In this document: piece after piece, positions 54,240 to 61,654 of the stretch | Layout of the letters: each line of letters starts with the position of its first letter | Position numbering within the stretch: position 1 is the first letter of the stretch | Assembly: GCF_029211325.2 (NCBI RefSeq) | Contig: NZ_CP135996.1 | Location: 1,488,001-1,552,000, forward strand | Reading direction: 5' to 3' | Source: Caproicibacterium argilliputei | Lineage (GTDB): Bacteria; Bacillota; Clostridia; Oscillospirales; Acutalibacteraceae | Length of the DNA stretch: 64,000 bases | Position numbers and translations under genes: made by a program | Notes under the pieces: generated by a model | The model's input: the letters and a program-made list of their open reading frames with translations, nothing else | Told to the model about the DNA's origin: nothing | Database searches by the model: none

Positions 54240-54394
54240 AAAATCCTCTCCCCTGTTTTACGACTCATGGGCACTGTTCTATGTGTATGCAGCGGGGTTC
54301 CTCTTTATAGCAACCCGGCTCGGAATTTGTATCCACCCGGAAAGTTTTTTAAAAAAGCGGATGACTTTTCTGCCATCCACCTGTAAGCAACAAG

Positions 54395-55381
54395 CTAATG
54401 CCGCTGATTCCAAGGAAACTTCTTCCCACTTCCGGGGCGATACATCCAAGGTACGGTCTTCCAAAGCATGATTTTCTTTTTAAGCGCCGCATCTGTGTTT
54501 TTGCCGGTAATCAACATTTTATCATATCCGCCGTGCCGCAAATACAGATTTACCGTGCCGTAGCTGCAGCCTTCCCGCAGCAGAATGTCAATACAGGAAA
54601 AAATCACTTCCGGTATTCTCTGCTCCTGAAACAGGGCAATCAACTCCGCACTGCCGCACTTGCTGGTATGCAGAACATCCAAAATACGAACCATCGCGTC
54701 TACGCGCTGCAGAATTTCCCGCCCGCAAGGCGCTGTTTTCCCCCGGTGCAGTTCATGCGCGGTATCACGCCGTAAAAGCAGCGGTGCCTGCGCCGCAACA
54801 TTGCAGAGGAGCATACACCGCAGAACGAATTCTTCTGCATAGCCGTAGCGGCAGGTTTCCGCAAATTGAATATGATTTTCTGTTAAAAATCTGGCGCGCA
54901 CAAGCATGGCTGAAATGTCAATCTGCAGTTCGCGCTTTAAAAGCTGACGTACAAAATCGACATTTTCCGGCCCGGTACCGGGCAGCCGCTTTGCCGCACG
55001 TTTTTTGGCATCTTCCGACATACAGCCAAAAACAACATCTGCACTCGTCCGCAGCGCGGTCTGATAGTAATTGTTCAAAAAGTTGACATACAGTCTGCGT
55101 GCAAAAAGGAACGACACATAGGCCCCATGCACACGCGCCAAGCCGGTGTTCAGCGCGGCGGCAATCGTCGCATCCCCATTCTGTACCACACAGCCGCGCA
55201 GTTCCGCAGCGTGCAGTGCCTGTACGGCCTGTAAAACTGTACTGTCAGTGGAGCCGATATCCACGATAATCAGTTCTGACGGAATGTTCACAATCTGCGG
55301 TGACAGGAACTGCAGAATCCCGTCAATTTCCCGTTCGACATTGCGCACGGGTAAAATCAAGGTTAAAGCAATGTCAGACAT
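54395..55381 (-). CDS. Family 2 glycosyltransferase
   Basis: A 328-residue GT-A fold enzyme. The N-terminus ALTLILPVRNVEREIDGILQFL and IIVDIGSTDST (nucleotide-sugar binding, Asp about residue 42) are typical of GT2. The DxD region is unusual: where a DxD is expected the sequence reads YVSFLFARRLYVNF, without acidic residues, so activity is uncertain. The C-terminal half is divergent. GAGGAGGGG precedes the ATG. No cell-surface biosynthesis partners adjoin it. The 155-bp gap after it holds no gene that I can see. Confidence 0.78.
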   Translation of the reverse strand: MSDIALTLILPVRNVEREIDGILQFLSPQIVNIPSELIIVDIGSTDSTVLQAVQALHAAELRGCVVQNGDATIAAALNTGLARVHGAYVSFLFARRLYVNFLNNYYQTALRTSADVVFGCMSEDAKKRAAKRLPGTGPENVDFVRQLLKRELQIDISAMLVRARFLTENHIQFAETCRYGYAEEFVLRCMLLCNVAAQAPLLLRRDTAHELHRGKTAPCGREILQRVDAMVRILDVLHTSKCGSAELIALFQEQRIPEVIFSCIDILLREGCSYGTVNLYLRHGGYDKMLITGKNTDAALKKKIMLWKTVPWMYRPGSGKKFPWNQRH

Positions 55382-55393
55382 TTGTGCCCCTCC

Positions 55394-55465
55394 TCAGGTG
55401 GATTCCTCTGCCGCAGGGTCTGAAGAATCATCCGCTTTTGCAAAGTAATCGAAATGGCATGGCAT
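55394..55465 (-). CDS. Candidate 23-residue peptide upstream of the glycosyltransferase
   Basis: A short ORF (MPCHFDYFAKADDSSDPAAEES-type composition, acidic C-terminus) ending 12 bp before the glycosyltransferase ATG on the same strand. Ribosome binding site is weak and the ORF may be chance; codon choice looks gene-like. The remaining ~270 bp up to the tRNA promoter show no convincing gene. Confidence 0.2.
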   Translation of the reverse strand: MPCHFDYFAKADDSSDPAAEEST

Positions 55466-55735
55466 ACTGCCGTTTTTTCACAATCATTTGGTATCTCTCA
55501 TAAGTAAACACATCACCAAGCGCCGGATTTTTTTCCCATGCGCACGTGGTTTCCGATGCGGGAAAGAAAGCTGACAAAAGGATTACAAAGGAGAATGACC
55601 AACATCTGTGCAGACGAAGCATCATTCATAAATGCGCCAATCCCCTAACCAATTCCGCTGAGCAATCAAAGATTATGATATAATTTTAACAGGAAAGCGA
55701 TTTGAATGCAATATCAAAAAAATTAGAAAAAAAGC

Positions 55736-55764
55736 TTGCATTTTCTGATTTTCTATGCTATTAT
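55736..55764 (+). promoter_or_regulatory. Promoter upstream of the tRNA-Ala region
   Basis: TTGCAT (55736-55741), 17-bp spacer, TATTAT (55759-55764), 30 bp before the truncated tRNA sequence. Confidence 0.7.
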
Positions 55765-55793
55765 ATACGAGTCGTTTTTAGCAGCGGCTTTAT

Positions 55794-55823
55794 GGGGCAT
55801 TAGCTCAGCTGGGAGCGCAGGGC
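55794..55823 (+). pseudogene. Truncated tRNA (5' half only)
   Basis: GGGGCATTAGCTCAGCTGGGAG is the start of a tRNA (acceptor strand and D-arm), sharing TAGCTCAGCTGGGAG with the intact tRNA-Ala 117 bp downstream. The sequence then diverges: no anticodon arm, T-arm or matching acceptor 3' strand can be found. Probably a remnant of recombination or insertion in a tandem tRNA cluster, still behind its promoter. Confidence 0.6.
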
Positions 55824-55910
55824 ATCCGGTAAGCAACACCTCAGAGTCAGGAACAAATGAAAAATCGAATAACCCGGAAAGCCGCATCAATAAAGGGCTT
55901 TCCAATATTT

Positions 55911-55986
55911 GGGGGTATAGCTCAGCTGGGAGAGCGCCTGCATGGCATGCAGGAGGTCAGCGGTTCGATCCCGCTTATCTCCACCA
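55911..55986 (+). tRNA. tRNA-Ala (anticodon GGC)
   Basis: 76 nt including CCA. Acceptor GGGGGTA pairs with TATCTCC (with G-U pairs), D-arm GCTC/GAGC, anticodon stem CCTGC/GCAGG with loop ATGGCAT, T-loop GTTCGATC. It is the last core feature before the mobile DNA, so its 3' end is a candidate integration site. Confidence 0.95.
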
Positions 55987-55994
55987 AAAACAAT

Positions 55995-56022
55995 AAGCCA
56001 CAAGGCCAAAACCTTGTGGCTT
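55995..56022 (+). terminator. Terminator of tRNA-Ala
   Basis: 11-bp perfect stem (55995-56005 with 56012-56022) followed by GCGTTTTA. Confidence 0.8.
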
Positions 56023-56055
56023 GCGTTTTATCTACGGCGACCGGACACTTGATAA

Positions 56056-56107
56056 ATATCAGGGAAATGCGGAGATCAGTCATCTCATGATGGGTAATCC
56101 CTGATAT
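56056..56107. repeat. 10-bp perfect inverted repeat with inner hairpin
   Basis: ATATCAGGGA (56056-56065) and TCCCTGATAT (56098-56107) enclose a smaller GAGAT/ATCTC hairpin. It lies between the tRNA-Ala terminator and the IS110 element and has no coding content. Its role is unknown; it could be a mobile element end or a small RNA. Confidence 0.5.
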
Positions 56108-56146
56108 CCTCATTTTCATAGAGCGATCCCATTACCAAAAGCGAGG

Positions 56147-56184
56147 AAAGAGCTATGTTTTCCAATTGGAGGACATAGCTCTTT
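56147..56184 (+). terminator. Hairpin with T-run upstream of the IS110 element
   Basis: 12-bp perfect stem (56147-56158 with 56173-56184), 14-nt loop, T-run on both strands. It would stop transcription from the tRNA side into the IS, or the reverse. Confidence 0.65.
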
Positions 56185-56208
56185 TTGGTACTATAAAAGC
56201 GTAGATGT

Positions 56209-56404
56209 AAGACGCCGACGGGCGTTTCACATTTGCGCTTATTCTTTTACAATAAGAGAGTAATTGGTCCGGCGCGGCGCTTTTTGGAGCGAAGCCTCCG
56301 ATATAAAAACTGCCGGCCATCCCTTATTGTAAACGTTCGATTAAGCAGGTTGAAACCCTACGGGGCTTTCGCGTAACGAACCAAACTGAATCGCAATAAG
56401 CGCA
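56209..56404 (+). ncRNA. Candidate IS110 bridge RNA
   Basis: A small 5' hairpin (AGACGCC-GAC-GGGCGTTT, 56209-56227) precedes a region closed by a perfect 10-bp inverted repeat, TGCGCTTATT (56234-56243) with AATAAGCGCA (56395-56404). Inside are two further stem-loops. The first, 56247-56332, is closed by perfect TTACAATAAG/CTTATTGTAA and has inner GGTCCGGC/GCCGGCC and GGAG/CTCC helices. The second, 56335-56381, is closed by GTTCG/CGAAC with an inner CCC-TACG-GGG helix. Hairpin plus two looped arms in the non-coding end before the recombinase is the known layout of IS110-group bridge RNAs (about 177 nt in IS621). No folding program was run. Confidence 0.65.
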
Positions 56405-56444
56405 GATGGGCAACAATTACAAACATCTATTCAGGAGGTTCGGA

Positions 56445-57650
56445 ATGATCAGTGTAGGTATCGACGTGTCAAAAGAAAAGAGCACTGTCTGCATCCTAAG
56501 GCCATACGGCGAGGTGGTTGCGTCGCCTTATGAAGTAGCACACACCGCGCCAGAGGTGAAATCGTTAACTGACCGTATTTGTTCCCTGGAGGGCGAGGTA
56601 AGAGTGGTGATGGAGGCGACCGGCGGGTATCACCTTCCGCTGTTGGCTGTTCTTAAACAGGCGGGGGTGTTCGTCAGCGTCATCAATCCGCTTGTCATGA
56701 AAAAATACGCCTCGGCAACTCTTCGCAAAGGAAAGACCGACAAGCTGGACGCAGTGCGGATTGCCAACTTTGGCATAGACAACTGGTTCAAGCTGACGGA
56801 TTACTCAGCGCCGGAAGAAGTCTATGCCCAGCTCAGGATGCTCGGGCGGCAGTATTCCCATTACATCACCATCAAAATTGAAAGCAAGCTTGCCCTGACG
56901 GATTTGCTTGACCGGACGATGCCGGGCATCAAAAAGCTTCTCAGCGGAAAACGGTCCGAGGAACCCACAAAAGACAAGCTCTGCGATTTTGTCGAAGAAT
57001 ACTGGCATTATGACAACATCACGAAAAAGAGCGAGCTTCGGTTTATCAGTGATTACTGCCGCTGGGCAAAAAAGAAGGGATACCACGCAAATGAAACCAA
57101 GGCGAGGAAAATCTTTGCCATGGCCCGCGACGGTATCCCTACTTTGCCCTCCAGCGCCGCATCGACCAAAATGTTAACGCTGGAAGCGGTCAGAGTCCTT
57201 CGGGAAATCAATCGAACTCTGGAAACTATTTTAACACAAATGCAGGAGCTTGCAACCACGCTGCCCGAATACGAGGTGGTACACGCCATGAAAGGCGTGG
57301 GCGACGTTTTGGCTTCCCGCCTCATTGCGGAGATCGGCGACGCGCGCCGTTTTCACAGCGGCAGCGCTCTGGTCGCCTTCGCCGGCATCGATTCGCCGCC
57401 GTACCAGTCTGGCGGCTTCATGGGCACACAGCGCAGAATTTCCAAGCGAGGCTCGGCGTTGCTGCGCAAAACCGGTTACGAAGTGATGAAATGCCTCAAA
57501 TCCACAAAGCCTTCACAAGATGCCGCTGTCTACCTCTTTATGCTGAAAAAGGAGGCTGAGGGCAAACCGAAAAAAGTTGCTAAGATAGCGGCGCTGAACA
57601 AGTTCCTGCGTATCTATTATGCTCGTGTAATGGAAGTTTACAGAAGCTGA
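56445..57650 (+). CDS. IS110-family transposase (DEDD recombinase)
   Basis: A 401-residue recombinase that moves the element using a RuvC-like domain and a C-terminal Tnp domain with catalytic serine. RuvC-like acidic residues: D7 (GIDVSKE), E57 (MEATGGY), D99 and D102 (KTDKLDA). The Transposase_20 region has GVGDVLASRLIAEIGDARRF and the serine motif RISKRGSALLRK (Ser333/Ser337). All motifs are intact, so the element may be active. Start ATG 56445 follows AGGAGG; the earlier in-frame ATG at 56406 lies in the RNA region. No other recombinase is seen. Confidence 0.93.
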   Translation: MISVGIDVSKEKSTVCILRPYGEVVASPYEVAHTAPEVKSLTDRICSLEGEVRVVMEATGGYHLPLLAVLKQAGVFVSVINPLVMKKYASATLRKGKTDKLDAVRIANFGIDNWFKLTDYSAPEEVYAQLRMLGRQYSHYITIKIESKLALTDLLDRTMPGIKKLLSGKRSEEPTKDKLCDFVEEYWHYDNITKKSELRFISDYCRWAKKKGYHANETKARKIFAMARDGIPTLPSSAASTKMLTLEAVRVLREINRTLETILTQMQELATTLPEYEVVHAMKGVGDVLASRLIAEIGDARRFHSGSALVAFAGIDSPPYQSGGFMGTQRRISKRGSALLRKTGYEVMKCLKSTKPSQDAAVYLFMLKKEAEGKPKKVAKIAALNKFLRIYYARVMEVYRS

Positions 57651-57670
57651 AGCTTTTCTATGTATGTTCT

Positions 57671-57772
57671 TGGCCAACTGCCCCCTGCCGTTGGCCTGCT
57701 TTGCTATATCCAAAATCAAATATTCACTATTTTAAAACCCGCTGAGAAAACTCTTGACTTTCCTTAGCAGGT
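57671..57772 (+). terminator. Hairpins after the transposase gene
   Basis: GGCCAAC (about 57673) pairs with GTTGGCC (about 57691). A second hairpin, ACCCGCTGAG (57737-57746) with CTTAGCAGGT (57763-57772, two wobbles), is followed by five T and is a probable terminator. The remaining gap to the next gene shows nothing else. Confidence 0.6.
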
Positions 57773-57891
57773 TTTTATATCCAAACGCGAAAATCCTAAT
57801 AATCGCGGGCGTTATAAAAATGGAGTAGCTATTCCGTTCTCTTCGTGGTATCTTGTGTGCTTGACAAATCAAAAGAAGGAGATGAATATTG

Positions 57892-58362
57892 GTGAGCGTA
57901 AACGCCAGAGAAGAAGAATATGAGCATGTGGAGCTGTTCGGCCGGCCCGCGCTTTTCACGAATTCCCGCATTGACCGCGGCACCGTGCCGGAAGGCTTTC
58001 ACTGCTATGACCTGCGCGGCTCGGACCGCGACCCCGGAAAACCGACGACGGTGGAAAATCGGGTGGTCGTCAATCACGCCGGTACGGTGCTGACAGCCGA
58101 GCCAATCACCATTCCCAGGGAGGGCTTTCGCCGATTGCGCGGTGGGCGGCAGAACTATGGCTACATCGTGGAAACGGAGCATTACCGCTATTGCCTGCGG
58201 TGTAATCCCGGTCCCGGAGATTATCAGGCGTACCTTGCGGCTTTCGATCTGCGGGTACAGAGGATGAATATGAAACAGAAAACGCCCGCGCAGGATTGCG
58301 GCCTTGAAGATGGAATCGGGGATCAGACGCCCGAACAGGGCATCACGATGGGAGGCTTATGA
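57892..58362 (+). CDS. LPD28-like accessory protein of conjugative elements
   Basis: A 156-residue protein whose first ~95 residues match the small LPD28 domain seen in polyvalent proteins of mobile elements: HVELFGRPALFTNSRIDR, VPEGFHCYDLRGSDRDPG, then VNHAGTVLTAEPI. Molecular role unknown; such domains often travel with anti-restriction and DNA-modifying proteins. Start is GTG 57892 or the preceding TTG; AAGGAG lies upstream. Its 3' end (ITMGGL) contains the ribosome binding site of the next gene. Confidence 0.7.
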   Translation: MSVNAREEEYEHVELFGRPALFTNSRIDRGTVPEGFHCYDLRGSDRDPGKPTTVENRVVVNHAGTVLTAEPITIPREGFRRLRGGRQNYGYIVETEHYRYCLRCNPGPGDYQAYLAAFDLRVQRMNMKQKTPAQDCGLEDGIGDQTPEQGITMGGL

Positions 58363-58363
58363 A

Positions 58364-59095
58364 ATGAGACAGCATCCGAAATGGCTGGAGTTTTTACGCG
58401 AGCAGTACCCGCCGGGCACACGTATCCGGCTCGCACAGATGAACGATCCCTATTCCCCCGTGCCGCCCGGCACCGAGGGGACGCTCGAGTACATCGACGA
58501 CGCGGGCCAGTTCCAGATAAATTGGGACAACGGCCGCACCCTCGCGCTCATCCCCAGTGAGGATCACTTTTCCGTCATTCCGCGGCCGCTCCAGACTCTC
58601 AAGCTCTACATGCCGCTCACCGTCACCACCTATGAGCGCGACGAATACGGCGACATGGACAACGATCCCGTCGAGCTTGACAGCCGGACGGTCCTTCCCT
58701 ATGAGGATTATATCCTCGCCGCCATTCTGAAGGAGCGCGCGCTGGAGGAAGCGGAGCGCGGCCTCATGAAATACTATGGCGCGGACGACGCTGTAAACGA
58801 CAAGGTGCGGTCTTATGTTTTCACGGTGGAACGTGTCCAGGGCCAATTGATGGGAGTCGCTGAGTGCCGCATCAAGAGCGAACTGACAGCTGAGGAACTG
58901 GAACGGCTCAAGGGGAACATCTCCGGCCAGGCGTCCGATGGGTTCGGGGAAGGCTTCGAGCAGCGGCCGATCAAGACCCCGGACGGTGAGATTTACGTCA
59001 GCCTGTGGAGCAGCGAGAAAGGCTGGAACATCATGACGCAGGATGAGCTGGAGCGGAGCCAGCAGATGGGAGGCATGCGGCTTGATCAACAATAA
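58364..59095 (+). CDS. DUF4314 domain protein
   Basis: A 243-residue protein. Residues 5-70 form a DUF4314 domain (YPPGTRIRLAQMNDPYSPVPPGT, DDAGQFQINWDNGRTLALIP), an SH3-like beta fold common in conjugative elements. The rest (about 75-243) is an unnamed mixed region with RVQGQLMGVAECRIKSELTAEEL. Start ATG at 58364 follows GGGAGG that lies inside the previous gene. Function unknown. Confidence 0.75.
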   Translation: MRQHPKWLEFLREQYPPGTRIRLAQMNDPYSPVPPGTEGTLEYIDDAGQFQINWDNGRTLALIPSEDHFSVIPRPLQTLKLYMPLTVTTYERDEYGDMDNDPVELDSRTVLPYEDYILAAILKERALEEAERGLMKYYGADDAVNDKVRSYVFTVERVQGQLMGVAECRIKSELTAEELERLKGNISGQASDGFGEGFEQRPIKTPDGEIYVSLWSSEKGWNIMTQDELERSQQMGGMRLDQQ

Positions 59096-60311
59096 AAGAA
59101 TCATGGAGCTGGAGATCAGCCGTCCCGGTACGTTCGGCTCGAATACTTCGTCGACAATTGCGTTGCCCGCCACCCCCTATGAGCTGTTGGATGCACTGGA
59201 CAGGGCGCGCGTGACCGACGAACGGGTTATCTACTCCACGGAAATCCTGCGCTGCGAGCTGGACTACCTGCCCCAATTTCTCAGCCCCAGCTCCAACCTG
59301 TATGAAATGAACCATCTCTCCCAGCGGCTGGCCTCACTCAGCGATTGGGAGCTGGACTGCTTCGAAGGGATGGTGATGATGGATGCTATCCAGAACAGCT
59401 ATGCTTTGATCCCTGTGGAGCGGCTGATCAACATGACCGTCAGTATGGAGCACTGTCAGATCGCCTACGAAGCACACAACGACGAATCCCTCGGCAAATT
59501 TTATGCGGAAAACGGCTTCGTGCCGCAACTGGACAGCCTGCCGGACAATATCTACGCATGGCTGGACTTCGGCAAGATCGGAAAAGAGATGCGCGAGGGC
59601 GAAGGCGGCGTCTTTACCCCGCACGGCTATGTGGTGCAGAACGGTATGATCGCGCGGCTGTATCAGAGCGGAGAGGCCGTCCCCGCCGAGAAGCCGGACT
59701 ACACGGTGCTCCTGCGCGTGACCAAAGGGCATTTCAACGATCCCGAATCTGACAACGGTCTCTCCGCGCTCCTGAAGCTGCCCGCCGGCGATCAGAAGCT
59801 TTTTCACGCGGTGAAAGAGGCGGGCGCGGCGTCGCCGGAGGAATGCTCGTTCGCCGCCGCGGACTGCGCCGTTCCCCAATTGACGGAGAAAATCACCGAC
59901 GAGCTGGAAGCCACGAACGGCGGCTGCTACGGTCTGGTCAATGAGCTGGCAGGACAGCTACGGCATCTTGACCGCGAGGGCGGCGTCCCCATTTGCAAGG
60001 CGATGCTGATGTCGGCGCCCAGGGACATCTCTCTGGAGGAAGCGCTCGACCTCGCGTATCAGACTGACGAATTCAGGCTTCTGCGGGAGACCGCGACCCC
60101 TGCGGATTACGCGAAAGCGGAGCTTGCGAAATGTACGATCCCGCTGAAAAAAGAACTGTTTGCCAGCGATGCTGCCCTTTGTTACTACGGTGAAAAGCTC
60201 ATGGAGCACGACAAGGCTTCCTCTACCGAATACGGCATTCTCGTCGCACGGGGCGGTCAGACGGTGGAACAGTGCCTGAACCGACCCGAACCGCAAATGG
60301 AAATGAGGTAA
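59082..60311 (+). CDS. ArdA-like antirestriction protein with C-terminal extension
   Basis: A 409-residue protein. Residues ~8-195 resemble ArdA antirestriction proteins, DNA mimics that block type I restriction: LNHLSQRL-type segment (NHLSQRLASLSDWELDCFEGM), VERLINMTVSMEHCQ, DESLGKFYAENGFV and WLDFGKIGKEM follow the ArdA order. The last ~210 residues (from VVQNGMIARL) are an additional, highly acidic domain that I do not recognise. I chose TTG 59082, as GGGAGG lies 8 nt upstream and overlaps the previous gene; an ATG at 59103 (no ribosome binding site) is the alternative. Would protect the incoming element from host restriction. Confidence 0.6.
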   Translation: MINNKRIMELEISRPGTFGSNTSSTIALPATPYELLDALDRARVTDERVIYSTEILRCELDYLPQFLSPSSNLYEMNHLSQRLASLSDWELDCFEGMVMMDAIQNSYALIPVERLINMTVSMEHCQIAYEAHNDESLGKFYAENGFVPQLDSLPDNIYAWLDFGKIGKEMREGEGGVFTPHGYVVQNGMIARLYQSGEAVPAEKPDYTVLLRVTKGHFNDPESDNGLSALLKLPAGDQKLFHAVKEAGAASPEECSFAAADCAVPQLTEKITDELEATNGGCYGLVNELAGQLRHLDREGGVPICKAMLMSAPRDISLEEALDLAYQTDEFRLLRETATPADYAKAELAKCTIPLKKELFASDAALCYYGEKLMEHDKASSTEYGILVARGGQTVEQCLNRPEPQMEMR

Positions 60312-60370
60312 ATGAATCATACTTTTATCCAGAGATGTGCAACCGTAAACAGAATAAACTTTGCGTCGCC

Positions 60371-60408
60371 TTTTGATTTTAACGAAGATCAAAAGGCACT
60401 TTTTTGTT
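60371..60408 (+). terminator. Terminator after the ArdA-like gene
   Basis: GCCTTTTGAT (60372-60381) pairs with ATCAAAAGGC (about 60390-60399) followed by ACTTTTTTG. Confidence 0.8.
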
Positions 60409-60420
60409 TCAGGAGGAAAA

Positions 60421-60495
60421 GTGTTGGCAGGACAATCGAATACGGTTAACAAACGGCGCCGCCTTTGCAAAAAGGCAGCGCCGCTTCCGTTATAA
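60421..60495 (+). CDS. Candidate 24-residue leader peptide over a hairpin
   Basis: GTG/TTG start after AGGAGG, Arg/Lys-rich middle (NKRRRLCKK), stop TAA at 60493-60495 touching the next ribosome binding site. The ORF coincides with a GC-rich hairpin GGCGCCGCCTTT/AAAGGCAGCGCC (60457-60482). It could be a translated leader controlling the following operon, or a chance ORF on a stem-loop. Confidence 0.3.
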   Translation: MLAGQSNTVNKRRRLCKKAAPLPL

Positions 60496-60506
60496 GGAGA
60501 TGAACC

Positions 60507-60713
60507 ATGGATCAGAAAACAAAAGAAAATCCCGGAACAGGATCGGCGGGCCCTCCGAAGCCGGTAACCCTCCCGCTTCCCAAAGAGCTGTCCCGCTGCA
60601 AAGGCTGCCCGTACCCCGGAATCGGCTTCATCTGCTGGAACACGGACGGGACCTGCATACGCACGGATGAGGAAGAAATGAACCGCCGCGATGGAAGAAG
60701 GCGGCGCAAGTGA
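60507..60713 (+). CDS. Small Cys-rich hypothetical protein
   Basis: 68 residues: Pro/Lys-rich N-terminus, a central four-cysteine stretch CKGCPYPGIGFICWNTDGTC that could bind zinc, and a basic Arg-rich tail. AAGGAG lies before the ATG. Its stop overlaps the methylase start by 4 nt (GTGA), so the two are translationally coupled. No family recognised. Confidence 0.6.
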   Translation: MDQKTKENPGTGSAGPPKPVTLPLPKELSRCKGCPYPGIGFICWNTDGTCIRTDEEEMNRRDGRRRRK

Positions 60714-61654
60714 ACAGCATCATCAGCTGGATCGGCGGGAAGAAAGCCCTGCGCGACCAGATCTACCAGCGGATGCCGATTCAGATAGGACGATATGTCG
60801 AGGTGTTCGGCGGGGGCGGCTGGGTGTTGTTCGGACGAAGGCCCGACTCCGCTATGGAGGTGTATAACGACTTCAATGCCAATCTTGTCAACCTTTTTCG
60901 CTGCGTCCGCGACCGCCCGTTCGCGCTTCTGAAGGAACTGAACTTTCTGCCCCTTAACGGGCGGGACGAATTCGGCGTCCTCAAAAGGTACCTCGAAAAA
61001 GAGGAATTCACCAGCCCTTACCTGAAAGAGGAACTGGAGATCGCCGAGCGTTACCTGGCTCCTCCGGAGTATGAGGAAATCAAGCCGATCCTGCTCGAAA
61101 ACGCAACGATGAATGACGTCAAGCGGGCCGCGGCCTTTTACAAACTCGTCCGCCTGAGCTACGGCAGCGGCTGCACCAGCTACGGCTGCCAGCCCTTCGA
61201 TATCCGCAAGACCTTTCATTTGTTGTGGGAAGGCAGCCGGAGGCTCCGCGACACGGTTATAGAGAACAAAGACTTTGAGGCCCTCATCCGGCAGTACGAG
61301 CGGGATGACGCCTTCTATTATTGCGACCCGCCGTATTACCAGACGGAAGGTCATTACGCCGTGGCGTTTGGTCTCGAGGACCATTACCGTCTGCGGGACA
61401 CGCTCGCTTCCTGCAAGGGGAAATGGCTGGTGAGCTATAACGATTGCGCATTCATCCGTGAGCTCTACCATGACTTTCAGATCGAGGCGGTCAGCCGCCT
61501 GAGCAACCTTGCCCAGCGGTATGACGGCGGCTGCGAATACGCCGAAGTCCTTATCGCCAACTATGACACCAGTGAAAGACTGCGCGAACTGCCGGTGCAG
61601 ATGAACCTCTTCGGTTCGTCCGACGCTGGCCTTTTTTGCTATGCAAAAGCATAG
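60710..61654 (+). CDS. DNA adenine N6-methyltransferase (D12 class)
   Basis: 314-residue Dam-like methylase. SAM motif I is SWIGGKKALRD (FxGxK type, residues 5-15) with EVFGGGGWVLFGR, and the catalytic DPPY is in YYCDPPYYQTEGHY (about residues 204-207). No restriction endonuclease gene adjoins it, so it is an orphan methylase, probably protecting the element's DNA. Start GTG at 60710 overlaps the upstream gene. Confidence 0.92.
   Translation: MNSIISWIGGKKALRDQIYQRMPIQIGRYVEVFGGGGWVLFGRRPDSAMEVYNDFNANLVNLFRCVRDRPFALLKELNFLPLNGRDEFGVLKRYLEKEEFTSPYLKEELEIAERYLAPPEYEEIKPILLENATMNDVKRAAAFYKLVRLSYGSGCTSYGCQPFDIRKTFHLLWEGSRRLRDTVIENKDFEALIRQYERDDAFYYCDPPYYQTEGHYAVAFGLEDHYRLRDTLASCKGKWLVSYNDCAFIRELYHDFQIEAVSRLSNLAQRYDGGCEYAEVLIANYDTSERLRELPVQMNLFGSSDAGLFCYAKA

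Larger units (their letters stand above)
56200..57700 (+). mobile_element. IS110-family insertion sequence (ends approximate)
   Basis: Consists of a structured non-coding left part (56200-56444), the DEDD transposase gene, and a short right part with a GGCCAAC/GTTGGCC hairpin (57671-57697). IS110 elements have no long terminal inverted repeats and usually no target duplication, so exact ends cannot be seen in one copy. Confidence 0.75.

Noticed and set aside
55428-55625. 65-residue minus-strand ORF with a signal-peptide-like N-terminus
   Set aside because: No ribosome binding site of note, ends in a basic stretch with no family resemblance, and overlaps another short frame; could be a decayed gene but not supportable.
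55857-56119. ORFs over 55857-56119 with SGIEPLTSCMPCRRS or IAQLGERLHGMQEVSGSIP
   Set aside because: They are translations of tRNA-Ala on either strand; such 'proteins' recur in databases only because the tRNA is conserved.
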